DNA of 64,000 bases from CAVYGM01 sp963768025 (GTDB lineage: Bacteria; Bacteroidota; Bacteroidia; Cytophagales; Spirosomataceae): NCBI GenBank assembly GCA_963768025.1, contig CAVYGM010000010.1, positions 384,009 to 448,008 of the forward strand, read 5' to 3'. Below the pieces are notes generated by a model. It saw only the letters and a list, made by a program, of their open reading frames with translations. It searched no databases and was not told the DNA's origin. A program made the translations under genes and the position numbers. Shown piece by piece: positions 1-10,294 of the stretch; the stretch's first letter is position 1; each line of letters opens with the position of its first letter.

Positions 1-700
1 GCGAAAGCAAAGCTTCGACCAACTCTTTCTGTCCACCGGGGAGTGCTACTTCAAAAATATCAAAATTCCCTTCCCGATCAGAGCAAAAATAGAGCTTCAT
101 AGTGTTGGCGGCAAAAGCAAAAGTGGGGTACGCGTCATCTTTCGGGCCATTAAGCCAACTCACTTCGAAGGGGCCTTCGGCTAGGTATTGATCCGTGAGG
201 TTGTGGACAAACTTTATTTGAAGGTCTCCTGCGCTGTCGTCGGCGTACAGTAAGAGGTAGCGGTTCGGGAGGTGATCGCTCTGCCCGGTGGCGCTTCTGT
301 CCAGCGGCAGTAGCATAGGTCCCAGAACATTACAATTCTGATTGGCCTTCTGAACCAGCTGGTTGTAATAGAATCCGTGCTTGCTGACGTCAAGATTGGA
401 ACTAAATGCATCGCTCTTCGCATCGAGTTTATCCGTTCGGTCGTCATAAACCAGTTCAAAGGGCTTCACGACCAGATTAAATTTATCCTTTCGATCGCGT
501 TTGGACGAAAAAATCAGATAGTCCTGCCCATGCTTATTTAGAGGCAAGTTGGAGTTATAGTCATCAAATTCCGAGTTAATCTCTTCCAGATTCACGGGCG
601 TGGACTGAAACTTACCGTTGCGGTCGGCAAAAGGGCCGGGGCAGGCGGTCAGTCCCATTGCCAAAGCTATGAAAATCGTGAATTTGTAAAAGCGACGCAT
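1..700 (-). CDS. Lipoprotein with PD40/WD40-like repeat (3' end beyond window)
   Basis: The reading frame starts at the ATG at 700 and is still open at base 1, so the C-terminus is missing. The first 20 residues form a lipoprotein signal ending in the lipobox LTAC, so the mature protein should be anchored in the envelope by its cysteine. About 200 residues in, the stretch LYFCSDREGNFDIFE matches the PD40 (TolB-type beta-propeller) repeat that is common in OmpA-associated surface proteins of Bacteroidota. The middle of the protein is not recognisable to me. Function unknown; a role in envelope binding or T9SS-associated structure is only inference. A gap of about 190 bases containing a hairpin separates it from the next gene. 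Confidence 0.8.
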   Translation of the reverse strand, partial: MRRFYKFTIFIALAMGLTACPGPFADRNGKFQSTPVNLEEINSEFDDYNSNLPLNKHGQDYLIFSSKRDRKDKFNLVVKPFELVYDDRTDKLDAKSDAFSSNLDVSKHGFYYNQLVQKANQNCNVLGPMLLPLDRSATGQSDHLPNRYLLLYADDSAGDLQIKFVHNLTDQYLAEGPFEVSWLNGPKDDAYPTFAFAANTMKLYFCSDREGNFDIFEVALPGGQKELVEALLS

Positions 701-840
701 AGGCGATGGGATAGCAAGGGAAAGCTGGATACTTGGATAGTTAACGAGGCACAAGTGACAAAAATATGGATTTAATCAGGGTTTTAAAGGCATTGCCTAT
801 TATCAAAGTGTAAAACATGTCCTATCCCGCCTACTAATAG

Positions 841-869
841 CAAAAGAGGCCCAATGAGAGCCCCTTTTG
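841..869 (-). terminator. Terminator-like hairpin downstream of the S8 protease gene
   Basis: Bases 841-850 and 860-869 form a 10-bp stem with one imperfect pair and a 9-base loop, about 20 bases past the stop codon of the protease gene on the minus strand. On that strand the stem ends in a run of T. It is a plausible intrinsic terminator. Confidence 0.55.
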
Positions 870-891
870 CATCACAAAATACGAAAACCTA

Positions 892-2073
892 CTACCGGGT
901 AGCCAGTATATCGGGGGTTCCATCCCGGTCGCCGGTAACGGCACCACGCGAATTGACAGGTCCTAGTAACAAAATTCCGCATACGTGCGGTGTTGCCATA
1001 GAAGTACCGCTGATGATATTGTATACCCCCCCTTTCCAGGTGGAGTTAATACTTACGCCTGGGGCGCAAAATTCAATTGGAGGGTTGCCGTAGTTAGAGA
1101 AGGAAGCAAACACATCGCTGGAATTATGAGCCGAAATCGTCAAAATATTCGGATGGTTGGCGCGTGCCGGCGAAGAGGTAGTAGCACTGGCAGAGCTATT
1201 TCCGGCAGCTACCGCAAATTTGATACCTGCCGCCGCTGCACTGATTACGGCATTGTCCAGGGCCGTTGATACCCCGCCCCCCAGGCTCATGTTGGCTGCA
1301 TCACCCGCTTTGGCCTTTGCTTTTACGTGATTAACACCGGCAATCACGCCCGAGTTGGAACCACTACCACTCGAATTCAGCACCTTTACGGGGACTACTT
1401 TCGCACCCGCTGCTACCCCCACCACACCGATAGTGTTGTTGAGGGCCGCTACCGTGCCCGCCACGTGTGTACCATGGCCGTTGCCATCATCAAAGGTACG
1501 GTCTTTTCCCGAAGTAAATGCCGAAAAACCCCGGGTGGCGTCCACCAGCAGATCAGGGTGGTCGAGGTCAATACCGGTGTCGATAATCCAGGCGGTTTTA
1601 CCGGCACCATTTCCAGCTCCCCCTACCTTCGTAATTCCCCAGGGGGTTGTTTGCGCAGGCTGAGCAGTAGTACCTACTCCACCGCCTTTGCCATCGGATG
1701 ATTGCTCAACAGTTACTACAAAATCTTCTTCAATGTAGGCAACGGCTGCATCATCGGCCAGTTTTTTTAACTGCCCTTGATTCAATTTTACCGAAAATCC
1801 CTGTAAAGCATCCGCGTATATGTACTCAAGGCTTGATTCGTCTGCCCCACTCTTTTTTAACAACCCGAGTGCTTTGCTTTTCATCTTCGTGTCCTGCCCA
1901 CGAAAGGTTGCCTCGTCTTTCAATACCACTATGTACTGGCCGGGGATGGGTACCACACCCTTACGGGCAGACCGCACATTGCTGGGAACCGGAGCAGATT
2001 CCTGATTGGTATAGGGCTCGCTACATCCAATGAGCAGCCCAACGAAGCTGGCTGCAAGTAAGAGTTTTTTCAT
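892..2073 (-). CDS. Secreted S8 (subtilisin-like) serine protease lipoprotein with I9 propeptide
   Basis: A 393-residue subtilase. Residues 1-17 form a lipoprotein signal (lipobox LIGC). Residues about 45-122 look like an inhibitor-I9 propeptide (YIVVLKDEATF...VAYIEED) that would act as an intramolecular chaperone. The catalytic triad is visible: Asp165 (IIDTGIDLDHPD), His200 (GHGTHVAGT) and Ser358 (SGTSMATPH), with the oxyanion Asn292 (AAGNSS). The protein ends about 35 residues after the catalytic Ser with GDRDGTPDI, without a T9SS sorting domain, so it is probably lipid-anchored rather than secreted by T9SS. It likely degrades proteins outside the inner membrane. The flanking hairpin at 841-869 suggests a single-gene transcript. 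Confidence 0.9.
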   Translation of the reverse strand: MKKLLLAASFVGLLIGCSEPYTNQESAPVPSNVRSARKGVVPIPGQYIVVLKDEATFRGQDTKMKSKALGLLKKSGADESSLEYIYADALQGFSVKLNQGQLKKLADDAAVAYIEEDFVVTVEQSSDGKGGGVGTTAQPAQTTPWGITKVGGAGNGAGKTAWIIDTGIDLDHPDLLVDATRGFSAFTSGKDRTFDDGNGHGTHVAGTVAALNNTIGVVGVAAGAKVVPVKVLNSSGSGSNSGVIAGVNHVKAKAKAGDAANMSLGGGVSTALDNAVISAAAAGIKFAVAAGNSSASATTSSPARANHPNILTISAHNSSDVFASFSNYGNPPIEFCAPGVSINSTWKGGVYNIISGTSMATPHVCGILLLGPVNSRGAVTGDRDGTPDILATR

Positions 2074-2193
2074 TTGATTCCGTAAATAAAAGGTGAGAAT
2101 TTGAGCGGAAAATAAGTCAAATTTGCCTGATAGTTAGTTGTTTTTTTTAGTATTTCAAATTTTCAAAGAGATTTTTTTGTCACCGGTAAAAGC

Positions 2194-2224
2194 AAATAGC
2201 CCCAAGGCTGAGTTGGGGCTATTT
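2194..2224 (-). terminator. Intrinsic terminator after the FAH-family gene
   Basis: A perfect 12-bp stem (2194-2205 with 2213-2224) and 7-base loop lie about 70 bases downstream of the FAH-family stop codon. T-rich tracts flank it on both strands, so it could stop transcription from either side; no plus-strand gene ends here. Confidence 0.7.
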
Positions 2225-2295
2225 TCACACAAGTTGAGAAGGTGATTTCTGGGAAAATACTGAGGGAATAATTTCGTAGAACGAGGCTATATCCC

Positions 2296-3132
2296 TTACT
2301 CCACGGTATTCACTAGTGTCCCGATCGGCTCGATGGTAATGATAATTTTATCTCCGGATTTCAGCGTAAACTCCGAAGGGGGGATGATCCCAGTGCCCGT
2401 CATGAGGTAAGCTCCCTGCGGGAAATCCAGCTCGCGGAACAAATACCCCAGCAGTTCTTCGGGCTTGCGTTTCATTTGCGACAGCGTTACCGAATTGCCA
2501 AACACCTCTTCGCCCCCCCGCACGATCGCAATGCTTATTTCGGTTTCGTCGGAGAGCGGTTCGGCGGGGACATAGAGGCAAGGGCCCAGGGCGGCGCTAC
2601 CACGGTACGACTTCGCCTGCGGCAGGTACAGCGGGTTTTCGCCCTCGATACTACGCGAACTCATGTCATTGCCGATGGTGTAGCCCACCAATTTGCCGGA
2701 GGAGGTGGCAAACAAGGTTAGCTCCGGTTCGGGAACATCCCAGCCCGAATCTTTCCGGATACGCACATGGCCCGAGTCGCCTACCACGCGCCAGGCGTTG
2801 GATTTAAAAAAGAGCTCAGGGCGCTCGGCCGAATAAACGCGGTCGTAGAAGCTCCCGCCACCGGCTTTTTCGGATTCTTCCATACGCGCCTCGCGGCTAC
2901 GGAAGTAGGTCACGCCCGATGCCCATACTTCCTGTGTACCCACCGGCGGTAACACCTCCGGCATGGGCGAAGAATCATTAAAAGGAAGGAGCAGTAGGCT
3001 TTCGGTTTGGGTTACGAGCCAGCTATGCAGATCGTCGCGGTTCACCACCGCATCCCAGTTTGTTTCGTGCAGACGGTAGTATTGGTCTTCTTTTTCCAAA
3101 AGAATCCCGTGTTCGGTACGGTAGAGTTTCAT
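2296..3132 (-). CDS. Fumarylacetoacetate hydrolase (FAH) family protein
   Basis: A 278-residue protein of the FAH superfamily, whose members are Mg-dependent hydrolases, isomerases or dehydratases of 2-oxo acids. The metal-binding segment is seen around residues 130-140 (GWDVPEPELTLF, an ExE pair), followed by a conserved Asp in IGNDMSSRSIEG and the Lys/Arg segment KSYRGSAALGP. The N-terminal ~90 residues are the variable domain seen in sugar-acid dehydratases of this family (2-keto-3-deoxy-acid dehydratase-like). The substrate cannot be read from the sequence and no sugar-acid operon surrounds it. The start at the ATG at 3132 gives a conventional length. It probably forms its own transcript, with a terminator at 2194-2224. 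Confidence 0.85.
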   Translation of the reverse strand: MKLYRTEHGILLEKEDQYYRLHETNWDAVVNRDDLHSWLVTQTESLLLLPFNDSSPMPEVLPPVGTQEVWASGVTYFRSREARMEESEKAGGGSFYDRVYSAERPELFFKSNAWRVVGDSGHVRIRKDSGWDVPEPELTLFATSSGKLVGYTIGNDMSSRSIEGENPLYLPQAKSYRGSAALGPCLYVPAEPLSDETEISIAIVRGGEEVFGNSVTLSQMKRKPEELLGYLFRELDFPQGAYLMTGTGIIPPSEFTLKSGDKIIITIEPIGTLVNTVE

Positions 3133-3257
3133 GGGGCAGGTTATGAGTTTATGAGTTCATAAGTACAGGAGTGTGTCCCGTCATTTTCACAAATAAGCCA
3201 TTAGCGCGCCCGCTTTACTCAACATGACCCTTCCTCTGTTCCAATTAACCCCTGTAC

Positions 3258-6132
3258 TTACTTTAATTTTTCTTTCAGAAAGTCTGCTGTGTAATTCCCT
3301 TCCAGCTTGGCCATTTCTTCGGGTGTGCCGGCAAAGGTGATGTACCCACCGCCTTCACCGCCTTCGGGGCCGAGGTCGATGATCCAGTCGGCGCACTTGA
3401 TGACCTCCATGTTGTGCTCGATGATAATCACGCTATCGCCCTGATCTACAAGCGCGTTGATGGCCGCCAGCAGTTTTTTGATGTCGTGAAAATGCAGGCC
3501 GGTGGTGGGTTCGTCGAAGATAAACAGGGTTTTCCCTTTATTGGAATTCCCTTTACCCAAAAACGACGCCAGCTTGACCCGCTGCGCTTCCCCACCCGAC
3601 AGCGTGTTGGACGACTGCCCCAGCGTGACGTAGCCCAAGCCTACATCCTGCAAAGGCTTGAGTTTTTCAACCAGGCGATTTTCATTGTCTTTGAAAGAAC
3701 GCAATGGCATCGTCCACGGTCATATCCAGAATATCGGCCACATCTTTCTCGTGGTACTTTACTTCCAGAATTTCCTGCTTGAAACGCTTGCCACCGCAGC
3801 CTTCACAGGTCAGGTAGATATCGGCCATGAACTGCATCTCGATTTTCACCTGTCCTTCGCCCTGGCATACTTCACAGCGCCCGCCGTCCACGTTGAACGA
3901 GAAGTGCGAAGGCTTATAGCCGCGCGCCTTGGCTACGGGCAGATCGGCCATCATCTGTCGGATATAGTCGTAGGCTTTGATGTACGTCACCGGATTGGAG
4001 CGCGACGATTTGCCGATGGGATTCTGATCTATCATTTCCACGGCATCAACCCGGTCAAGGCTACCGCCCAGTTCGTCAAACTTACCTACGTCTTCGCTGT
4101 ACTCACCCTTGGTCCGCATCAGGGCCGGGTACAGGAGCTTCCGAATGAGGGTAGATTTCCCCGAACCACTCACGCCGGTTATCACCGAGAGTACCCCCAG
4201 TGGGAATTTTGCCTGTACATCTTTGAGGTTGTTTTCCCGGGCACCTTTCAATTCCAGAAAATGCGTAAACTTGCGCCGGAAGGTAGGTACGGGGATCGAG
4301 TCCTGCCCCAGCAGAAAATCCAGCGTGTAGGAATGCTTCGCGGGGAGTTCGTTCGTAAGTACTTCTGTGTAACTTTCGCGGGCCTTTATGGAGTCCCAGT
4401 CTCCCTGAAACACCAGATGGCCACCGCCGGTACCCGCCTCGGGACCAATGTCGATGATCTGATCGGCCGCGTGCATCACCTCTTCCTCGTGCTCCACCAC
4501 GATGACAGTATTGCCCATGTCACGTAGTGACTCCAGCACGCCCACCAGCCGGCGGGTATCGCGGGGATGGAGACCGATGCTCGGCTCATCCAGAATATAC
4601 ATAGAACCCACCAGCGCACTGCCCAGCGAGGTGGCCAGCTTGATCCGCTGAAACTCCCCACCCGACAGCGAATTGGTGAGGCGGTTGAGCGTGAGGTACC
4701 CCAGTCCTACCCTTGCCATGTATTCGAGCCGGTTGTTGATCTCGATCAGAATCCGCTTGGCTATTTGCTGATCGTGTTCATCGAGTTGCAGCTGACCGAA
4801 GAAATTCAGCACGTCCGTAATAGGCATCAGTACCAGATCCGTGATGGAAGCTCCCCCCACTTTTACGTAGGCGGCGTCTTTGCGCAAGCGCGAGCCCCGG
4901 CAGTCGGGGCAGGTGGTGCGGCCGCGGAAGCGCGAAAGCATCACGCGGTACTGGATTTTGTGGGTCTGGGTTTCGAGTTCGTTAAAAAAATCGTTCAGGC
5001 CTCGGAAATAAGCATTGCCCGTCCACAGCAATTCTTTTTCGGCTTTACTCAAATCTTTATAAGGCCGGTGAATGGGGAAATCAAAGCGGATGCCATTTTT
5101 GAGCAGGGGTTTGAGCCACTCGCTCATTTTTTCGGTGCGCCAGGGAGCCACGGCCCCTTCAAATACCGACAGACTTTTGTCAGGGATTACCAGATCGGGA
5201 TCAATGCCCAGCACTTTTCCAAACCCTTCACATCGCTTACAGGCACCGTAGGGATTATTGAAGCTAAATAGATTGACCGTCGGCTCTTCGAAAAGAATCC
5301 CGTCCAGTTCAAATTTATCCGAGAATTCGCGGCGTTCTCCCCCGTAGATTTGGACTACGCAGTTGCCTTCGCCTTCGAAGAAAGCGGTCTGCACGGAATC
5401 CGACAGTCGGTATTGGGTATCCTCATCATCGTGCTGTACGGAGGCACGATCTATCAGGATGTAGAGTTCGTCTTCGTGCAGGGGTTCGTTATGTACCCCT
5501 TCAGCGAGTACCTCCTCGATGGCGCGGGTTTCCCCCCGGAGCACTACCCGGTTGAAGCCCTTGGAGAGTAGGATCGTCAGTTCGTCGTCCAGGGTACGTC
5601 CGGGACGTACCAGCAGCGGAGCCATCACCAGCACCCGGGTACCGGCGGGCTGGGCCAGCATGTGATCCACCACGTCTGTAACGGTATCCTTGCGCACCAC
5701 CTCGCCCGACACCGGTGAATAGGTAACGCCAACGCGTGCGAAGAGCAGTTTGAGATAATCGTAGATTTCGGTAGTGGTACCTACCGTAGACCGGGGGTTA
5801 CGGGTATTGACTTTCTGCTCGATGGCAATGGCGGGCGATACGCCCTTGATGTACTCCACCTCGGGTTTTTCCATCCGGCCCAAAAACTGCCGGGCGTAGC
5901 TACTCAGGCTCTCCACGTACATCCGCTGTCCTTCGGCAAAAAGAGTATCAAACGCCAGCGACGACTTACCGGAGCCCGAAAGCCCCGTTACCACCACCAG
6001 CTTGTTGCGGGGGATGGCTACGTCAATATTTTTAAGATTATGAACGCGGGCTCCCTTGATGATGATGTATTTTCGGGGATCGAGTTCGTCAAAAGGTATT
6101 TCCTGTGTGATAGTTTCTGATTGGTTTGTCAT
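3258..6132 (-). CDS. uvrA: UvrA, excinuclease ABC subunit A (one-base frameshift at about 3694-3696)
   Basis: The damage-recognition ATPase of nucleotide excision repair, which works with UvrB and UvrC. Both ABC modules are present: Walker A motifs GLSGSGKSSL near residue 50 and GVSGSGKSTL in the second half, signature LSGGE twice, and zinc-binding CxxC pairs (CKRCEGFG, CPDCRGS, CEVCQGEG, CEGCGGKRF). The frame breaks once: the first part ends at DAIAFFQRQ (stop at 3682) and the rest resumes as KDNENRLVEKLKPL. Removing one A from the AAA at 3694-3696 gives the usual DAIAFFKDNENR and a protein of about 957 residues, the normal UvrA length. A sequencing error is more likely than a real mutation in this housekeeping gene. 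Confidence 0.95.
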
Positions 6133-6462
6133 GCTTTGAGTAGCTGTTCGCGGAACACCGCCCGGCCGTTAGCCTTGTATTTAATTAAATATCAATTTAA
6201 CTGCATTAGTATTCTGCAAAATCCCATTACGATGGTTGAGGGCAGTCTGATGATGATCTCCTCATTCGTTCTTACAAACTTCGTAGGGGTACCAGTTGGA
6301 GATAGGTAAAGATATACTCATTTCCGTTTGCCCTAACCTACCTTAAACTCAAAAATCGTTGCTTTAGTTTGTCTTTCCTAACGGGAAAAACAGAAGCCCC
6401 TTGTACTGATTTGGGAACAGGATAAGCTCTAAATAAGAAGACTTTTAAAATATTCAAGCCAA
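6133..6462. other. Intergenic region between uvrA and rpmH
   Basis: About 330 bases between divergently transcribed uvrA and rpmH. It is AT-rich. I see no convincing coding frame or RNA. It should hold the uvrA promoter on the minus strand, which I could not pin down, and leads into the rpmH promoter at 6463-6495. Confidence 0.5.
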
Positions 6463-6495
6463 TTTGGCTTCATTATTAAATTTTCCCTACCTTTG
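6463..6495 (+). promoter_or_regulatory. Bacteroidota housekeeping promoter of rpmH-rnpA
   Basis: TTTG at 6463-6466 (-33 element) and TACCTTTG at 6488-6495 (-7 element, consensus TAnnTTTG) are separated by 21 bases, a textbook spacing for the primary sigma factor of Bacteroidota. The rpmH start codon lies about 53 bases downstream. Confidence 0.8.
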
Positions 6496-6548
6496 CAAAC
6501 CCAAATTAAGGATAGAAGAGTTTTTAGAGCTATAAATTTGATAATGAG

Positions 6549-6710
6549 ATGAGCAAACGTACGTACCAACCTTCAAATCGCAAGAGAAGAAACAAGCACG
6601 GGTTCCGCGAGCGGATGGAAACCGCCAACGGACGCAATGTGTTGGCTGCTCGCCGTAAGAAAGGTCGTTGGAGACTGTCTGTATCGGACGAGAAACGTCA
6701 CAAGCAGTAA
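6549..6710 (+). CDS. rpmH: 50S ribosomal protein L34
   Basis: A 53-residue, very basic protein beginning MSKRTYQPSNRKRRNKHGFR with the L34 hallmark segment ERMETANGRNVLAARRKKGR. L34 is a small protein of the large ribosomal subunit. The ATG at 6549 was chosen because it starts the canonical N-terminus; the overlapping ATG at 6544 is out of frame. rnpA follows 83 bases downstream, the widely conserved rpmH-rnpA order. A strong TAnnTTTG promoter precedes it. The C-terminus SVSDEKRHKQ is slightly longer than in Proteobacteria, as is usual in this phylum. Confidence 0.97.
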   Translation: MSKRTYQPSNRKRRNKHGFRERMETANGRNVLAARRKKGRWRLSVSDEKRHKQ

Positions 6711-6793
6711 TTTTCTGGTTTGTCGGCCCGACTGGTTGTGGCGTTTGTAAGCTGCTTTGGCATTCCTTCACAAGCCATAACTAATCGGATTGC

Positions 6794-7183
6794 TTGAAAC
6801 AAACCTTTAAGAAAAACGAACGCTTACGAAGCCGGAAAACTATTGACCGGCTCTTTAAAAGAGGTAGTACGGAAGTTCACACGTTCTACCTCTTTCCTTT
6901 TCGGGTGCTTTATATCTACGCGCCGATACCCGAATCTCCCCTCCCCGAAGTACTTTTCTCGGTTTCCAAACGCAATTTCAAAAAAGCCGTGGATCGTAAC
7001 CTGATCCGCCGCCGTTGCCGTGAAGCCTACCGGCTTCATAAAGCCATTCTCTCGCAGAATCCCGCCGCCCCTCTACCATCATCCATCGCTTTTTTATATC
7101 TTGCAAAAGAAAAGACGGCTTACGACGTTATTGAGAAAGCCATGCGGAAAATTATTCTCAAACTGGCGGAAAATAGCCATTAG
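6794..7183 (+). CDS. rnpA: Ribonuclease P protein component
   Basis: A 129-residue basic protein, the protein subunit of RNase P that helps the catalytic RNA mature tRNA 5' ends. The N-terminal KNERLRSRKTIDRLFKRG and the RNR motif region FSVSKRNFKKAVDRN followed by LIRRRCREAYR are diagnostic. The frame opens with TTG at 6794; no ATG fits better, and the N-terminus aligns with the family from the second residue. It follows rpmH in the classic order and probably shares its promoter. The C-terminal part contains the usual helix (KAMRKIILKL). Confidence 0.95.
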   Translation: MKQTFKKNERLRSRKTIDRLFKRGSTEVHTFYLFPFRVLYIYAPIPESPLPEVLFSVSKRNFKKAVDRNLIRRRCREAYRLHKAILSQNPAAPLPSSIAFLYLAKEKTAYDVIEKAMRKIILKLAENSH

Positions 7184-7312
7184 GTTGTTAGCTATCAGGT
7201 ATTAGCTGCATTTGATTTTCGACGTTAGTAATAGTATTACTACAACCCGAGTTATTCAGGCAACACCTTACATTAGCTAAAACCTAATCACCTAACTGCT
7301 TACAACCTAATT

Positions 7313-8968
7313 ATGAAAAAGTACCTACGCACTCTTTGGCTTGCTGTTCCGGTGGTGGCGGGTCTGGCGTTCGTCTCCTTTAAGCAGGACGACCGCCTTT
7401 TTGAAATTGCCCGTAACCTCGACATCTACGCTACGCTGTTCAAGGAGCTCAATGCTTACTACGTGGACGAGGTGAACCCTAACCGCCTGATCAAGACCAG
7501 TATTGATGGCATGTTGAAAAACCTTGATCCCTATACGATCTACTACGCCGAAGACGATATTGAGGACTACATGACCATGACCACCGGCAAGTATAACGGT
7601 ATTGGGGCGCTGGTCAATTCGGCCGGATAACAAGCACATCATTATGATGGTGTACGAGGACACCCCCGCCCAGAAGGCCGGCCTTCAACTCGGGGACGAA
7701 ATCCTGAAAATCGATGGCATCGACCTATCCACCCTGGCTGATTCCGACCCCGGCAAGTTGCTGCACGGCCAGACAAACTCAACGGTGAAGCTCACTATCA
7801 AGCGTTATGGTATTCCCAAGCCCCTGGAAGTTCCGGTAGGCCGCGATGTGGTGAAAGTGACCAACGTGCCCTACTACGGCATGATCAACGACGAAGTCGG
7901 CTATATCGACCTAAAAGACTTTACGGCTACGGCTTCGCGGGAAGTGCGCAATTCGTTTCAGGAATTGAAGGGGAAAGGTATGAAAAAACTGATCCTCGAC
8001 GTGCGCGAAAACCCCGGTGGCTTGCTCAACATGGCCATCGATATTTCCAACGTATTTATTCCCAAAGGGGAAGAGATCGTGTCGACGAAAGGAAAAGTGA
8101 CGGAATGGAACAAAACCTACACGGCCTATAACCCCCCACTGGATACCGAAATGCCCATCGTGGTGCTGACCAACAACCATAGTGCTTCGGCGGCCGAGAT
8201 CGTGTCGGGCGTGATTCAGGATTACGACCGGGGTGTGCTGATCGGGCAGCGTACCTACGGCAAAGGACTGGTGCAGACCACCCGCGAACTGTCGTTCAAC
8301 ACCAAAATGAAAATCACCACGGCTAAGTACTACATTCCCAGCGGACGTTGTATTCAGGCCATTGACTACAGCCACCGCAACGACGATGGCAGCGTAGGCA
8401 AGGTTCCCGACTCACTGAAGACGGCCTTTAAAACCCGAAATGGCCGGGTGGTGTACGACGGGGGTGGCGTACTGCCCGACATCCTGACGGAGAAGGAAAG
8501 CCTGTCTGCCCTGGCTAATACCCTGAGCCGCAAACGGCTAATGTTCGACTACGCCGTGAAGTACCACTACGAGCACTCTACCATCAAGCCCGCCCGCGAG
8601 TTTTCCCTGACCGATGCCGAATACCAGGATTTTGTCAAGTGGCTGGGTGACAAAGAATATGATTACACGACGCAGGTAGAGAGAGACCTGAGCACGCTGG
8701 AAGCATCGGCCAAAAAGAAAAATCCATTGGAAGTATTCAGGATCAGCTAAAAGCCCTGAGAACCAAGCTTTCGCACAGCAAAGACAATGATCTTCAGCTC
8801 CGCAAATCGGAAGTCAAAGCGTTGCTTGAAGAAGAAATTGTAAAGCATTACTACCTGGAAAAAGGAATGAAGGAAACGTCTTTCAACAACGACCCCGAAA
8901 TGAAAGCCGCCCTGGAGCTATACAAAGACATGAACCGCTACCAGGAGCTGTTGAAGGGCAAAAAATAG
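7313..8968 (+). CDS. C-terminal processing peptidase, S41 family (two frameshifts)
   Basis: A periplasmic protease that cleaves near substrate C-termini. The N-terminus has a signal anchor (residues 1-22), then the NLDIYATLFKELNAYYVDEV segment, a PDZ domain (DTPAQKAGLQLGDEILKIDG) and the S41 core with catalytic Ser in NNHSASAAEIV and Lys in RTYGKGLVQ. The frame breaks twice. Dropping one G at 7625-7626 joins ALVNSA to DNKHIIMMVYED. Adding one A to the A-run at 8718-8722 continues the protein as SIGSIQDQLKALRTKL to a stop at 8966-8968, giving a C-terminal helical region usual for this group. Both sites are short homopolymers, so sequencing error is likely. A strong terminator follows. Confidence 0.92.
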
Positions 8969-8983
8969 CTTCTTAGGTCTGGA

Positions 8984-9032
8984 ATCGGCAGCTGATGTTT
9001 CCTTTAAGGTTCATCAGCTGCCGATTTTTTTT
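8984..9032 (+). terminator. Strong intrinsic terminator after ctp
   Basis: A perfect 14-bp stem (8984-8997 with 9012-9025) and 14-base loop run directly into eight T at 9025-9032. It starts 15 bases after the restored ctp stop at 8968, which independently supports that stop as the true gene end. Confidence 0.9.
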
Positions 9033-9190
9033 ATCCTCGAGTTTGTCACGGAGTCATGAGGTGGTACTTCCGAATAATTTGGTAGCATCCCTTCCCAAAA
9101 ATTTGTTCAGAACACCCCGGACGAACATTTCCAAAAGCCGCTGCGTTTGTAGAGGTACAGAAGTGAGAACCGGGTTTAACACAGATATGC

Positions 9191-9706
9191 ATGCAAACCG
9201 AAGAAATCATTAACAAGGTAGCCACCAGCGGCCTACTAACGCTGGATTTGGAAGAGTACTACCATCCGGGCGAGCGGGTGGTGTATGATCTGAAGGATAA
9301 TTTGTTTCAGGGCCTCATTCTCCGGGAAAAGGATTTCAGAGAGTTTTTGAAAAATCACGATTGGAGTAGCTACACTGGTAAAAATGTAGCCATTATGTGT
9401 AGCGAGGACGCCATAGTACCCACCTGGGCCTACATGCTGCTGGCCCTCAAACTGCAACCCTACGCGCATTCATTTGTGTTTGGGAGCCTGGCCGAATTAG
9501 AAAATAAGCTCTTCTACGAAGCCATCGACCGCATAGACCTAGAGGCTTACCGGGGAGCACGGGTAGTAGTGAAGGGCTGTAGCAAACATCCCGTGCCCGT
9601 GGCGGCGTATGTGGAAATCACAAAAGCACTAACCCCACTAGTGCAGAGCCTCATGTTTGGAGAGCCCTGTAGCACAGTACCCCTCTATAAAAAACCACGA
9701 CCATAA
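9191..9706 (+). CDS. DUF2480 family protein
   Basis: A 171-residue soluble protein that I recognise as DUF2480, found almost only in Bacteroidota. Family-like features include the start TEEIINKVATSGLLTLDLEE, the segment IVPTWAYMLLALKLQPYA, and the C-terminal KGCSKHPVPVAAYVEIT. Function is unknown. There is no signal peptide or membrane segment. The ATG at 9191 is used; another ATG four bases upstream is out of frame. It lies between the ctp terminator and a YagU-like gene 90 bases downstream, which may be co-transcribed. Confidence 0.85.
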   Translation: MQTEEIINKVATSGLLTLDLEEYYHPGERVVYDLKDNLFQGLILREKDFREFLKNHDWSSYTGKNVAIMCSEDAIVPTWAYMLLALKLQPYAHSFVFGSLAELENKLFYEAIDRIDLEAYRGARVVVKGCSKHPVPVAAYVEITKALTPLVQSLMFGEPCSTVPLYKKPRP

Positions 9707-9796
9707 GTACAGGGAGTCCGGCACACTTTTTTGAGCTTGATTGAGAATTGGAGAAAATCCACGTAAAAATCTCAAACAACTCAACTACTCAATCGC

Positions 9797-10294
9797 ATGA
9801 ATCAGGATATCTGGAAAGGAATAGCCGCCGGTGCCATCGCCGGCCTGGTAGGTACAGCCGTAAAAACGATCTGGGAAGAAGTAGCGCCGTCGCGTCCGGA
9901 ACACGTGGATCCGCCGTCGGTGGAATTGGCGGATCGGGTAAAAGAAGAAGCCGGCGGGGAAAGCTTGACTAAGGAAGAAAAACCCGTGGTGGCGCAATCG
10001 CTCAACTGGGTCTTTGGAACGGGGATAGGTGCCTTGTATGGGGGAGTGGTGGAAGTGTACCCCAATATGCCCACCGGTAAAGGTACTGCTCTGGGAATGG
10101 CCATGTACGGAGCCACGCATGGGTCCATTCTTCCGATGCTCAACGCCGAGCCTTGGCCAATAAGCAAGCCCATGAAATTTTTGTCCGGGGAATTTAGCGG
10201 CCATGTGCTCTATGGGCTGGCCGTGGAGGTAACCCGCCGGGTGGTACGGAACTGGCTGGACGGAAAAAGTAAGGATCTACTTGCTTCTACCTGA
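9797..10294 (+). CDS. YagU-like (DUF1440) inner-membrane protein
   Basis: A 165-residue protein resembling YagU/DUF1440. It has a Gly/Ala-rich hydrophobic N-terminal helix (GIAAGAIAGLVGTAVKTIWEE, residues 7-27), a second hydrophobic segment around residues 72-84 (WVFGTGIGALYGG), and a Gly-rich third (GTALGMAMYGATHGS). E. coli YagU has been linked to acid resistance; no function can be read here. The ATG at 9797 is the first in frame and is followed immediately by a membrane segment. Its 3' end overlaps the convergent rnhB gene by 18 bases. Confidence 0.75.
   Translation: MNQDIWKGIAAGAIAGLVGTAVKTIWEEVAPSRPEHVDPPSVELADRVKEEAGGESLTKEEKPVVAQSLNWVFGTGIGALYGGVVEVYPNMPTGKGTALGMAMYGATHGSILPMLNAEPWPISKPMKFLSGEFSGHVLYGLAVEVTRRVVRNWLDGKSKDLLAST

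Noticed and set aside
214..459. 81-codon minus-strand frame inside the first gene
   Set aside because: It is another frame of the partial PD40 lipoprotein, whose own frame is open over 1-700 with a good signal peptide.
854..2033. Several plus-strand frames of 60-124 codons opposite the S8 protease
   Set aside because: They mirror the GC-rich third positions of a gene with a clear catalytic triad on the other strand.
3658..5571. Long plus-strand frames (up to 289 codons) opposite uvrA
   Set aside because: They are antisense shadows of uvrA and show no family features.
6487..6771. 94-codon minus-strand frame over rpmH
   Set aside because: It is antisense to L34, which is certain, and lacks any motif.
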